DNA from: Lentzea kentuckyensis
GTDB lineage: Bacteria; Actinomycetota; Actinomycetes; Mycobacteriales; Pseudonocardiaceae
Direction: 5' to 3'
Assembly: GCF_002150765.1 (NCBI RefSeq)
Contig: NZ_MUYM01000059.1
Location: 1 to 49,527, forward strand
DNA length: 49,527 nucleotides
The notes under the pieces are model-generated. The model saw only the letters and a program-made list of their open reading frames with translations. It was not told the DNA's origin and did not search any database. Positions 38,830 through 46,975 of this stretch are shown here, in pieces; within the stretch, counting starts at the first letter, position 1; each line of letters starts with the position of its first letter. The translations under genes and the position numbers were made by a program.

Positions 38830-41800
38830 ACGCCTGCGGCACGGTCGCGGGCGCGCCGGGTGGTCAGCGCGGCGTGTGCCTCCTGCGAGATGATGAGCAG
38901 GTCGATCTCGACGGGCTCCTGGTCGGCTCTCACCTCGCCGACGTCGTCGATCATGTCCTCGACGATCGATTCGGCGTACAAGCGGGCGACTTCGCGCTTG
39001 TGAGCCATGGGCGCCTTCATGTTGGCGATCTCGACTTCCGCAGTGCCGGCTGCGGGCTTGTTCTTGCGAATGCGGTCGACGATCGCGCTGTACATGCGAC
39101 TGATCTTGCTGCGAACGAAGACGGCGGGGTGTCGTCCCACCTCGGTGAGGTGCTCGACGTCCAGACCGTACTTCTTGCGTCCACCGTGGAGGTTCTGGAG
39201 CTTTGAGGCCGCCGCGCGCAGATACCGGTACACGGAGGCTTCTTCCTGAGAAGCTGCCGCACTGTCGATGCGCGCGTTGGCATCTCTGGTCGCGTTGTTC
39301 TTGCGAGTCGCAGATGCCGTGCTTTCGTTCACGGCCCTGTCCACGGCTCGCCGGTTGAACCCGACCGCGTGATCTGACAGGTGCACCGGTACAGCTCTCA
39401 CCTGGCCCATCTCCTGGCCGGGCTTCGGGCTCTTCCAGTTGGCGAAGTTGTTCAGGTAATCCTTCATGGTCCGGGCTGCCGTGGACTCAAACAGGCTGGC
39501 CGCGGCCTCCGCGTCCTCTTCCTCCTCGGCGGGGATGTCGTAGCTGTCCGTTTTCATGGTCTGCACGTGCACGTGCTCGGACTTCGACTCCTTGCGTTCC
39601 ACGACGAGGTTGAGCGGCACGTTGTACTTGTTGCGGATCTTGGCGAGGCGACTTTCCGCGTCGGCGTGCGACTTGCTGGCCCGCAGCGCCTTCCCGGCGG
39701 CCTTGATCGCGGCCTCCTTCGGGTCGGCGGGCTCGCCGGTGACCTTCGCCTTGACCGCGGCCGCCTTGCCCTTGACCCATTTCTTGCCCGCGTCGACCTT
39801 GCCCTTCACCCAGGCCTTGCCCGCGGCCACCTTCGCCTTCACCTTGCCGCTGATCCCCTTGGCGGCCTTGATGAGCGGCGCGGCCAGCGTCAGCCCCTTC
39901 TTGATCACCCAGTCGAGCGCCTTGTTCACCGGCTTCTGCAGGGTCTCGATGATCGACCGGATCTTCGCGCCGATGCCGCCCAGCCCGATGGCGCTCGCGA
40001 GGAAGCCGATGATGATCGGGACCATCTGGCCGAGCACGTCGTTGATCTTGTCGACGACGCCGCTCACGTTGCCGCGCACGATGTCCGCCACGGAGTCGAT
40101 GACGGTGTTGACGAACTTCATGATGCGACTGCCGTTGTTCACGAAGAACATCACGACGTCGTAGATCAGCTTGCAGGCCTTGATGAACGCGGCGGCGGGG
40201 TTCAGGAGTCCGATGAGCCAGGTGATGCCGGCGGTGATGATCTTCGTGATCACGAAGTCCTTCACCTGGGCGAGGATCGTCTCCTTGATGTCGCCGAGCT
40301 TGTCCATCAGCATCTGCCACAGGCCCGCGACGCCCTGGGACGTGAGGACCTGGAAGATCTCCACGCCCTTCTCGGCCGCCGCCATGGCCGTTTCGCCGAT
40401 CTGCATCACCAGTCGGTTGCGAATGTTCGCCCAGGTGAGGCCGAAGATCGACGCCAGCAGTTTGATGATGCCGCGCAGGTCGAACTTCTCCGGCAGTTCG
40501 ATGCCGGCCTCGGCCAGCGCGCCGAACAGCCAGCCCATCAGGCCCTTGCGCAGGTGGTCGAGGATGTTGTCCTTGAACTTGAGGATGCCGCCCTTCACGC
40601 CGGCGATCAGGTTGCCGAGGAACTCGACGGGCTTCTTGATGATGTCGCCGACCACCCCGGCGGCGCGGGACAGCACGTCGCGCAGCATCGCGGCGAGCTC
40701 GCGGATCGTGTTGACGACGCCCTTGACCGCGTCGATCGCGGCGTCGACGAAGCCCTTGTTCTCGGCCTGCAACGCCTCGATGCGTTCGTCGACGGCTTGG
40801 CGTGCCTCGACGTACTTGGTGGCCAGCGTGTCCACGACCGAGTTCTGCTTGTCGGTGACGTCGCTTTCGAGCTGGTCGAACTTCTCGTTGATCTCGGCGG
40901 ACGCTTCGGCGCCGACCTTCGCGAGATCCGGTGAGAGGGTTTTGACGAACGCGGCGATCTCCGCCTTGCCGGACGCGATCTTCTGCTTGGCCAGGGAGAG
41001 GTCGCCGCCCACGATGTCGGCGACGCGGGAGATCACGCCGTCCATCTGCTTCAGGTACAGCTCGCGGCCGGCGGTGTAGAACTCGTTCACCTTGTCCGGC
41101 ATGCTCAGGACCTTGTCCTTGAGCCAGCGGTAGCCGCCGAGCCAGCCGCTGTAGCGGTCCTGCTTGTAGGCGTTCACCTTGGCGGCCACGAAGGACTCGA
41201 ACGCCTTGCGCGCCTCGCCTTCTCCCTTCGTGAACTCCTGCTCGACCTTCGGGTCGATGCCGTCGAGGATCTTCTTCACCTCGGCCTCGGTGGCCGCGAA
41301 GATGCCCTGGATCCTCGTCGTCACCTCGGCGCGCTTGGTCTCGTCCTTGCTCTTCGTCTTTCCCTTGTCCGCCACCAGCTTCGCCAGTGCCGCACCCTTG
41401 GCGCCCTGCATCCCCGCGACACCCTCGGCCGTGACGGCGCCCGCGTCGGCCTTGGCCTGGCCGAGCACCTGCTGTTCCTGCGCGCGGAACTGGCCCGGTG
41501 CCGTGTCGGCGTGGGCGGCGGCGGTCTGCTTGGCGTCCAACGCCTGTTGGAACTGCGGCTCGTTGGACTGCCGCATCTGTTCGTCGGTGACGTCGCCCTG
41601 TTCCTGCGCGACCTGCTGCTTGCCCGCGCTCAGATCGGTCTGCGACGGCGGCGCGGGCTTCGGCGCGGCGCCCGCGGCCGGGATCGTCACGGCGGCGCCG
41701 GGGTTCTCCTGCGCCATCGGCGTGACCGGCTTCGGCACCGCCTTCGACTGGTCCGGCGGCGCGTCGGTGGCGGCGGTGATGTCCTTGGCCTGGCCCTCTT

Positions 41801-42617
41801 TGCCTTGGGACACCATGCCTTTCACTTCGGTGGCGACCCCGTCGGCCTTGCCCTGCGGTGAGGTGCCCTCCTGCAGCGTCTTGGGCGACTTCGCCTCGAT
41901 CGCCGTCTTCACCGCCGCGATGAACGCCTGCTTGTCGAACGAACCCGCCTGTTGCGCGTCCATCGAGTCGACCTTCGAGGCCTTCGCCTGCCCGGCCAGG
42001 TCGTCCGCCGGCGCCTGCGCGGCGTCCTGCGCCTCCTTGGCCTTCGCCGCGGCGGGCGGATGCGCCTTCTTGGCCGCGGCGAACCCCTTGACCTTCTCGG
42101 TGACCTGCGTGAACGCCGGGTCGGCCGCGGCAGGCGCGGGAACGGCCGGCGCCGCGGCGGGTTTCGCCTGCGCACCACCGGACTTCGCCGCGGGACGAGC
42201 GCCCGCCGTGCCGAGTTTCGACTTCGCGGGCACCGGTTTCGCGGGCGGCGTCGGTTTCTTGGGCTGCACCGCGTTCGGGCCGAACCCGGTCGTCGTCACG
42301 GCCAGCGCGGACGCGGGCGGCTTCGGGCCTTCCAGCGTCACCGGCACGCCCGCCGACTGCGCTTCCCTGAGGCCTTTCTCGACCACGTCGATGTCCGGCT
42401 CGCCGCGCCGGACCTCCTTCAGCGCCGCGTCGACGTGCGCCGCGTCCGGCTGCTTCTGCTTGGCCGCCATCAGTGCGCCCACGGCGGCGTTGCCCGCGTC
42501 GCGTTGCAGCGCGAGCAGGGCGTGCGGGCCGACGGCGGGACCGGGACCCGTCTTCCGTTTGGCGTCGGTGAGAGCGCCCGTGACCTCGGCGTCGGCTGAC
42601 CGGCGTGCGACGACCAT
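38805..42617 (-). CDS. Giant protein resembling eCIS-associated cargo, with unknown C-terminal domain
   Basis: 1270 residues, no signal peptide. Residues 33-48 (LLALQRDAGNAAVGAL) match the short motif I know from the N-termini of DUF4157-type proteins linked to extracellular contractile injection systems. Next come an Ala/Pro linker (about 95-200), helical/coiled-coil stretches (about 380-620), and a core at 630-905 (GWLFGALAEAGIELPEKFDL, ITWLIGLLNPAAAFIKACK, IRSIIETLQKPVNKALDWVI) seen in large eCIS-linked proteins. Lys/Ala repeats with WVKGK units (923-960) lead to an unrecognised domain (about 985-1270), perhaps a toxin. Codon use changes there. No tube, sheath or baseplate gene is near, so it is an orphan. 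It overlaps the LysR gene tail by 25 bases. Confidence 0.75.
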   Translation of the reverse strand: MVVARRSADAEVTGALTDAKRKTGPGPAVGPHALLALQRDAGNAAVGALMAAKQKQPDAAHVDAALKEVRRGEPDIDVVEKGLREAQSAGVPVTLEGPKPPASALAVTTTGFGPNAVQPKKPTPPAKPVPAKSKLGTAGARPAAKSGGAQAKPAAAPAVPAPAAADPAFTQVTEKVKGFAAAKKAHPPAAAKAKEAQDAAQAPADDLAGQAKASKVDSMDAQQAGSFDKQAFIAAVKTAIEAKSPKTLQEGTSPQGKADGVATEVKGMVSQGKEGQAKDITAATDAPPDQSKAVPKPVTPMAQENPGAAVTIPAAGAAPKPAPPSQTDLSAGKQQVAQEQGDVTDEQMRQSNEPQFQQALDAKQTAAAHADTAPGQFRAQEQQVLGQAKADAGAVTAEGVAGMQGAKGAALAKLVADKGKTKSKDETKRAEVTTRIQGIFAATEAEVKKILDGIDPKVEQEFTKGEGEARKAFESFVAAKVNAYKQDRYSGWLGGYRWLKDKVLSMPDKVNEFYTAGRELYLKQMDGVISRVADIVGGDLSLAKQKIASGKAEIAAFVKTLSPDLAKVGAEASAEINEKFDQLESDVTDKQNSVVDTLATKYVEARQAVDERIEALQAENKGFVDAAIDAVKGVVNTIRELAAMLRDVLSRAAGVVGDIIKKPVEFLGNLIAGVKGGILKFKDNILDHLRKGLMGWLFGALAEAGIELPEKFDLRGIIKLLASIFGLTWANIRNRLVMQIGETAMAAAEKGVEIFQVLTSQGVAGLWQMLMDKLGDIKETILAQVKDFVITKIITAGITWLIGLLNPAAAFIKACKLIYDVVMFFVNNGSRIMKFVNTVIDSVADIVRGNVSGVVDKINDVLGQMVPIIIGFLASAIGLGGIGAKIRSIIETLQKPVNKALDWVIKKGLTLAAPLIKAAKGISGKVKAKVAAGKAWVKGKVDAGKKWVKGKAAAVKAKVTGEPADPKEAAIKAAGKALRASKSHADAESRLAKIRNKYNVPLNLVVERKESKSEHVHVQTMKTDSYDIPAEEEEDAEAAASLFESTAARTMKDYLNNFANWKSPKPGQEMGQVRAVPVHLSDHAVGFNRRAVDRAVNESTASATRKNNATRDANARIDSAAASQEEASVYRYLRAAASKLQNLHGGRKKYGLDVEHLTEVGRHPAVFVRSKISRMYSAIVDRIRKNKPAAGTAEVEIANMKAPMAHKREVARLYAESIVEDMIDDVGEVRADQEPVEIDLLIISQEAHAALTTRRARDRAAGVYDEGEDI

Positions 42618-42679
42618 GGACCGAGCCTGATCGACCCACTACGCGTGGAAAACGACCGCGAGGCACCCTTGAGGGCACG

Positions 42680-42701
42680 AAAAACTGCCCTATGGGGCAG
42701 T
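42680..42701 (-). terminator. Intrinsic terminator overlapping the stop codon of the glycosylase-like gene
   Basis: On the minus strand ACTGCCC, loop CATA, GGGCAGT is followed by a run of T (AAAAA at 42680-42684 on the plus strand). The TAG stop (42692-42690) lies in the loop side of the hairpin, so the last codons are part of the terminator. It separates the gene from the giant protein gene downstream. Confidence 0.8.
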
Positions 42702-43775
42702 GATCACGTGGTCCTTCTTCGGCGCCATCACCTTCAGCACCGCCTGGGCCTCGCGGACCACGCCCGCCAGGTCCTTCTTCATGGTCTTGAAGTAGGGCTC
42801 GATCCTCAGCGTCGCGGTGTCCTTGGTTTCCACGACGTTCCACGTGCCGTGCAGAAACCCGTCCACGAGGAACGTCGGCGGGAACACGCCGTTGCGCACC
42901 GCACCCCACCGCGACCGCGCGTCCTCGTTCATGATCCGCGTCCGGTCCGCGTGCCCCAGCAACACGTTGTCGAACGCCGGCAACAGCCGTGCGGGCGCCG
43001 GTACGTCCTCGGACACGATGACGCCGTCCGGCACGTCCAGCAGCACCTTGCCGTCCTCGTTGCGGTACCGCACCAGATCGAGGCCGGCCGCGTGCTCCTT
43101 CAACCCGGTCAGCCGCGACCAGGCCTGCACGTCCGCCAGCGTCGACGGCCCGAACGCCCGCAGGTACCGCGTGATCAGCTCGGGCACCGCGGCCTGCGCC
43201 GGCAGGTCCCGCCCGAGCCACGTGGCCAGCGCGATGTTCTGCGGCACCCCGCCGACGCCCCAGATCCCGCGTGGCGGCACCTGGACCATCGGCACCAGCA
43301 TCTGCGCCTGCGTCGACAGCCCGGTCGCCCCGGGGAAGTGCTGTTCCAGGTGCGCGTTGACCTCCGCGACGGTGCGCGGTTCGGAGTCGACGTACTCGCG
43401 GGTGATCCGCGCCAGCGCGTCCAGGTCGATCTCGACCCTGGTGGCCGGCGGCATCACGTTGCGCGCCCACTTGGTCAGCTCCGGCTGCAACGCCGTGCGC
43501 ATCAGGAACACGTCGTCCGCCGAGATCAGGTGCAACGTACCGCGCCACAGCGTCATCCGCACCAGCGAGCGGTCGATGATCAGCCTGCTCAGCGCGTCGA
43601 CCTGGAACGCCTCGAGCCGGGTCCACAGCGCCAGGTACGGCGGGATCGGTGCCTGGGCCTGCAGGCCGCCGAGGTGTTCGACGGCCTGCACGATCGGCAT
43701 GGACGTGCGCTGCAACAGCATCTGCCGCGCCAGCAGCGTGCGGTTGAGGGTGCGGTTCGAAAGTGTTGTGCTCAC
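42690..43775 (-). CDS. Winged-helix (HTH_42) protein, AlkZ/YcaQ-like DNA glycosylase candidate
   Basis: 361 residues of the winged-helix DNA-binding family PF06224. Early in the protein GGLQAQAPIPPYLALW holds Q39-A-Q41, at the place where the AlkZ branch has a catalytic Q-x-Q and the YcaQ/AlkX branch Q-x-D. Later family motifs: LWRGTLHLI, FGPSTLADVQAWSRL, LLPAFDNVLLGHADR, FLVDGFLHGTW. AlkZ-type enzymes unhook DNA interstrand crosslinks or excise alkylated purines. GTG 43775 overlaps the stop of the epoxide hydrolase by four bases, so the two are co-translated. An intrinsic terminator covers its stop. Enzyme activity is inferred; many family members are untested. Confidence 0.8.
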   Translation of the reverse strand: MSTTLSNRTLNRTLLARQMLLQRTSMPIVQAVEHLGGLQAQAPIPPYLALWTRLEAFQVDALSRLIIDRSLVRMTLWRGTLHLISADDVFLMRTALQPELTKWARNVMPPATRVEIDLDALARITREYVDSEPRTVAEVNAHLEQHFPGATGLSTQAQMLVPMVQVPPRGIWGVGGVPQNIALATWLGRDLPAQAAVPELITRYLRAFGPSTLADVQAWSRLTGLKEHAAGLDLVRYRNEDGKVLLDVPDGVIVSEDVPAPARLLPAFDNVLLGHADRTRIMNEDARSRWGAVRNGVFPPTFLVDGFLHGTWNVVETKDTATLRIEPYFKTMKKDLAGVVREAQAVLKVMAPKKDHVITAP

Positions 43776-44875
43776 AGCGATCCGAAGAACTTCCTGATGT
43801 CCTGGACCAGCAGGTCCGGCTCCTCCATCGCGGCGAAGTGGCCGCCGCGGTCGAACTCCGTCCAGTGCACGATCGTCGGGATCAGCTTGTCCGCCAGCGA
43901 TCGCACCGGCGTGCCGATGTCGTGCGGGAAGACCGCGACCCCGGTCGGCACGGTGGTCGGCTGCTGCTGGCCCCACGACGCCGACTGCTCCTTGTAGAGC
44001 TGTGCGGAGGAACCCGCCGTGCCGGTGAACCAGTAGATGGACACGTTGGTCAGCATCTGGTCGCGGTCCACCGCGTCCTCGGGCACGCCGTCGTTGTCGG
44101 TCCAGTCGTGGAACTTCTCCACGATCCACGCCAGCTGCCCGGCCGGCGAGTCGGTCAGCCCGTACCCGAGCGTCCGCGGCCGGGTGCGCTGGATGTGCAT
44201 GTAGCCGGAGAGTTCCTTCTGGTAGTGGTCCAGCGTCTCCAGCGCCCGGAGTTCTTCCGGCGCCAGGTCGTTGACGCCCTGGGGCCGGAACGTCAGCAGC
44301 ATGTTCACGTGCACGCCGATGACCTGCTCGGGGAAGACCCGGCCGATCTCCTGCGCGATGCCAGAACCCCAGTCGCCGCCCTGCGTGCCGTAGCGGTCGT
44401 AGCCCAGACCCTCCATCAGCTTCGCGAACGCCCACGCGACGCGCAGCACGTTCCAGCCGGGCCGTTTGACCGGCCCGGAGAAGCCGAAACCGGGGATCGA
44501 CGGGATCACCAGGTGGAAGTTCTCCGACAGCGGCTCGATCACGTTCAGGAACTCGACGAACGAGCCGGGCCAGCCGTGGATCAGCAGCAGCGGCACCGCG
44601 TCCGGGTTCTGCGAGCGGACGTGCAGGAAGTGGATGCGCTGCCCGCTGATCTCGGTCGTGAACTGCGGGTAGGAGTTGAGCCGCTCCTCCTGCGCGCGCC
44701 AGTCGAACCCGGTCGCCCAGTACTCGGCGAGCGGGCGGAGATAGCTCAGCGGGATGCCGTAGGACCAGCCGACGCCCGGCATGTCCTCCTCCGGCCACCG
44801 CGTGCCGGTCAGGCGGGCGCGGAGGTCGTCGACCTCCGCCTGCGGGATCTCGATGCGAAACGGCGTGATCTCCAT
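43772..44875 (-). CDS. Epoxide hydrolase (EHN plus alpha/beta hydrolase)
   Basis: 367 residues from ATG 44875. The N-terminal EHN domain (about 3-105: FRIEIPQAEVDDLRARL, TRWP, YPQFTTEI) precedes an alpha/beta hydrolase with oxyanion loop HGWPG (100-104), nucleophile D168 in GGDWG and catalytic H346 in GGHFAAME. This is the microsomal-type epoxide hydrolase family, which opens epoxides to diols. GGGGG sits just upstream of ATG 44875; GTG 44884 is an alternative. It overlaps the AlkZ-like gene (GTGA). The palindrome ATGAGCTCAT (44888-44897) lies just before the start. Context suggests detoxification of an epoxide genotoxin. Confidence 0.88.
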   Translation of the reverse strand: MEITPFRIEIPQAEVDDLRARLTGTRWPEEDMPGVGWSYGIPLSYLRPLAEYWATGFDWRAQEERLNSYPQFTTEISGQRIHFLHVRSQNPDAVPLLLIHGWPGSFVEFLNVIEPLSENFHLVIPSIPGFGFSGPVKRPGWNVLRVAWAFAKLMEGLGYDRYGTQGGDWGSGIAQEIGRVFPEQVIGVHVNMLLTFRPQGVNDLAPEELRALETLDHYQKELSGYMHIQRTRPRTLGYGLTDSPAGQLAWIVEKFHDWTDNDGVPEDAVDRDQMLTNVSIYWFTGTAGSSAQLYKEQSASWGQQQPTTVPTGVAVFPHDIGTPVRSLADKLIPTIVHWTEFDRGGHFAAMEEPDLLVQDIRKFFGSL

Positions 44876-44928
44876 GGCCCCCACGCTATGAGCTCATGCG
44901 GACAGGTTCGGTCCGCGTTGGTTCGCGA
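44876..44928 (-). promoter_or_regulatory. Gap between GntR and epoxide hydrolase genes with palindrome and hairpin
   Basis: Holds the 10-base palindrome ATGAGCTCAT (44888-44897) and a 6-bp stem GCGGAC/GTCCGC (44898-44903, 44911-44916). The palindrome may be an operator; the stem could reduce read-through from the GntR gene. Whether the three genes form one operon is therefore open. Confidence 0.4.
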
Positions 44929-45600
44929 TCAGCAGAACTTCTCGATCAACTCCTCGAAGAACCCGCCCGCCTCGATCGCCGCCTTCTCCTGGTCTCCATC
45001 CCTGACCGCGTGCAGCAGGCCGGTGTGCGACACCTGGTCGGTCCCCGGCTGGCTGGTGTCGACAGATGCCGCCACCGAAGCTTTGACCGCCTCGGTCAAG
45101 CCCTGGTAGAGCTCCGCCAGCAGCGTGTTGTGCGAGCACTGCACGAGCAGCACGTGGAACGCGGTGTCGTGCTCGATCACCTCGGCCCACTGCTCGGCCT
45201 CCATCGCCGCGTCGCGCTTGTGCAGCAACTCGGTGAGGCGCGCCAGTTCGGCGTCGGTGCGGTGCTTGGCGGCGAGACGCGCGCCCTCCATCTCCAGGGT
45301 GCGGCGGACCTGGAGGACTTCCTTCAGTTCTGTCCCGCACATGCGGCGGACCGCGCCGGAGATCTCGCTGGTCGCGCGGACGAACGTGCCGTCGCCCTGC
45401 CGCACCTCCAGCAGTCCGGCGTGGGAGAGCGCGCGCACGGCCTCCCGGACCGTGTTCCGACCCACCCCGAGCGCGGTGACCAGCTCGGGCTCGGGCGGGA
45501 TGCGCTGCCCGACGGGCCATTCACCAGTCGTGATCGCGCTGCGCATCTGCTCGATCACCTGGTCGACGAGGCCCGCCCGTCGGGTAGTGGCCAACGGCAC
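44929..45600 (-). CDS. GntR-family regulator, FadR subfamily (FCD domain)
   Basis: 223 residues. N-terminal GntR winged helix (LVDQVIEQMRSAITTGEWPVGQRIPPEPEL in outline, ALGVGRNTVREAVRAL, GLLEVRQGDGTFV) and an all-helical FCD ligand domain with a metal/carboxylate pocket (HDTAFHVLL, SHTGLLHAV). GTG 45600 has AAAGGA upstream. It points toward the epoxide hydrolase and AlkZ-like genes (53-base gap) and is divergent from the MFS gene (48-base gap), so it probably regulates both. Confidence 0.9.
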   Translation of the reverse strand: MPLATTRRAGLVDQVIEQMRSAITTGEWPVGQRIPPEPELVTALGVGRNTVREAVRALSHAGLLEVRQGDGTFVRATSEISGAVRRMCGTELKEVLQVRRTLEMEGARLAAKHRTDAELARLTELLHKRDAAMEAEQWAEVIEHDTAFHVLLVQCSHNTLLAELYQGLTEAVKASVAASVDTSQPGTDQVSHTGLLHAVRDGDQEKAAIEAGGFFEELIEKFC

Positions 45601-45635
45601 AGCGTCATCCTTTCATCCGAACATCCTACGTCTGC

Positions 45636-45641
45636 GATAGT
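45636..45641 (+). promoter_or_regulatory. Candidate -10 box (GATAGT) of the MFS gene
   Basis: GATAGT ends seven bases before ATG 45649 and no ribosome site is visible; a leaderless start is likely. It lies within the 48-base GntR-MFS divergent gap, where a GntR operator would also fit. Confidence 0.45.
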
Positions 45642-45648
45642 GGTGCGC

Positions 45649-46893
45649 ATGACGATTCAGCAGACGACTTATGTCGCACAGACTGCCACCGATCCAGGTC
45701 GCAGGGTGACTGTCGTCAAGAATCGTCACGTTCCGCTGGTCGGGTCCACGCTGCTCGCGATCGGGGTCGCCCTCGCGGCGGCGAATCTCCGCCCTGCGGT
45801 GACCAGTCTGGCCTCGGTGCTCGGCGATGTCCGCGCCGCCCTTGGGGTTTCGGCCGCTTGGACCAGTGCGTTGACGGCCGTTCCGGCGCTTTGTTTCGGC
45901 TTCGCGGCGTTCGCGGCGCCGTGGCTCGGCCGCCGCCTCGGCATGGCCCGTGCGATCGGACTTTCCCTGGGGGTGCTCACGCTCGGCCTGGTGCTGCGCG
46001 TGATCGACGGTCCGTGGGTCGTGCTGGGCGGCACTTTCATCGCCTGTGCGGGCATCGCCGTGTCCAACGTGCTGATCCCGGTCGTGGTGAAGGCGTCCTT
46101 CCCGAACAAGGTCGGCCTGCTGACCGGTGTCTACACGGGAACGCTCGCCGCGGGCGCGGCGGTGGCCGCCGCTCTCACGCCCCGGCTGGAGGACTACCTC
46201 GGCTCGTGGCGGCTCGCCGTCGGCGCGTGGGCGCTGCTGTCGGCCGGTGCGGTGATCGTGTGGTTCGCCGGTGCGCGGCACGGTTCCTCGTCGACCGTGG
46301 TCCGCTCGGCCGCGCCGGCCGAGAAGCGTTCGTTGCTGCGCAGCCCGCTGGCGTGGGTCATCACCGTGTTCTTCGGCCTGCAGTCGCTGTTCGCCTACAC
46401 CGTGATGGGCTGGCTGCCCGCGATGCTGGTGGACGCCGGGGTCGACCGGAACACCGCCGGCATGCTGCTCGCGGTGTCGATGCTGCTCGGCGTCCCGGTG
46501 AGCCTGTTCGTACCGCCGATCGCCGCGCGGTTCTCCAACCAGGGCCCGATGGTGCTGGCTCTCGGCGCGCTGTCGTTCGCGGGCATCCTGGGCATGCTGG
46601 TGGCGCCTGCCGCCGCGCCCGGCCTGTGGGTGGTGCTGATCGGGTTCGGCATGGGCATGTTCCCGCTGGCGCTGCTCATCATGTCGCTGCGCACGAAGTC
46701 CACTTCGGACACCGCGCGGCTGTCCGCGATGGCGCAGAGCCTCGGCTACCTGATCGCGGCCTCCGGCCCGTTCGCGTTCGGTGTGCTGCGCGAGGCCACC
46801 GGCACGTGGACCGTGTCGCTCGTGCTGCAGCTGACGTTGCTCGCCGCGCTGACCGTGCTGGGCGTGATCGCGGGCCGTCCGCGCTACGTCTAG
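45649..46893 (+). CDS. MFS transporter, CynX/NimT type
   Basis: 414 residues with twelve predicted membrane spans. The opening AIGVALAAANLRPAVTSLASVLGDV is characteristic of the CynX/NimT (YeaN) branch, followed by ALTAVPALCFG, a LGRRLG loop and VLIPVVVKASFPNKVGLLTG. Known members export cyanate or 2-nitroimidazole or other small toxic compounds. Divergent from the GntR regulator and beside the epoxide hydrolase/AlkZ-like pair, so a role in exporting a toxic compound is plausible but not shown. ATG 45649 is supported by GATAGT upstream. Confidence 0.88.
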   Translation: MTIQQTTYVAQTATDPGRRVTVVKNRHVPLVGSTLLAIGVALAAANLRPAVTSLASVLGDVRAALGVSAAWTSALTAVPALCFGFAAFAAPWLGRRLGMARAIGLSLGVLTLGLVLRVIDGPWVVLGGTFIACAGIAVSNVLIPVVVKASFPNKVGLLTGVYTGTLAAGAAVAAALTPRLEDYLGSWRLAVGAWALLSAGAVIVWFAGARHGSSSTVVRSAAPAEKRSLLRSPLAWVITVFFGLQSLFAYTVMGWLPAMLVDAGVDRNTAGMLLAVSMLLGVPVSLFVPPIAARFSNQGPMVLALGALSFAGILGMLVAPAAAPGLWVVLIGFGMGMFPLALLIMSLRTKSTSDTARLSAMAQSLGYLIAASGPFAFGVLREATGTWTVSLVLQLTLLAALTVLGVIAGRPRYV

Positions 46894-46898
46894 TGGCG

Positions 46899-46930
46899 TG
46901 ACCAGCCGCCAGCTCCGCTCAAGCTGGTCA
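46899..46930 (+). terminator. Weak hairpin terminator after the MFS gene
   Basis: TGACCAGC (46899-46906) pairs with GCTGGTCA (46923-46930), with a 16-base loop, right after the MFS stop at 46893. No T tract. Confidence 0.45.
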
Positions 46931-46962
46931 GGAATCGAGAAGCGGTGCGTTTGCGCTGCTTC

Positions 46963-46968
46963 TAGCGT
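46963..46968 (+). promoter_or_regulatory. Candidate -10 box (TAGCGT) of the small VOC gene
   Basis: TAGCGT ends seven bases before ATG 46976, with no ribosome site between; a leaderless message is likely. Confidence 0.45.
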
Positions 46969-46975
46969 TGCCGGC

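Noticed and set aside
38805..42617. Reading the giant protein as a phage tail tape-measure protein
   Set aside because: No tail, capsid or terminase genes nearby, and the N-terminal LQRxAGNAAV motif with a variable end fits eCIS-linked proteins better.
39487..43626. 1379-codon minus-strand frame spanning the giant protein and AlkZ-like genes
   Set aside because: Out of frame with both recognisable proteins; Arg/Gly/Ala-rich shadow.
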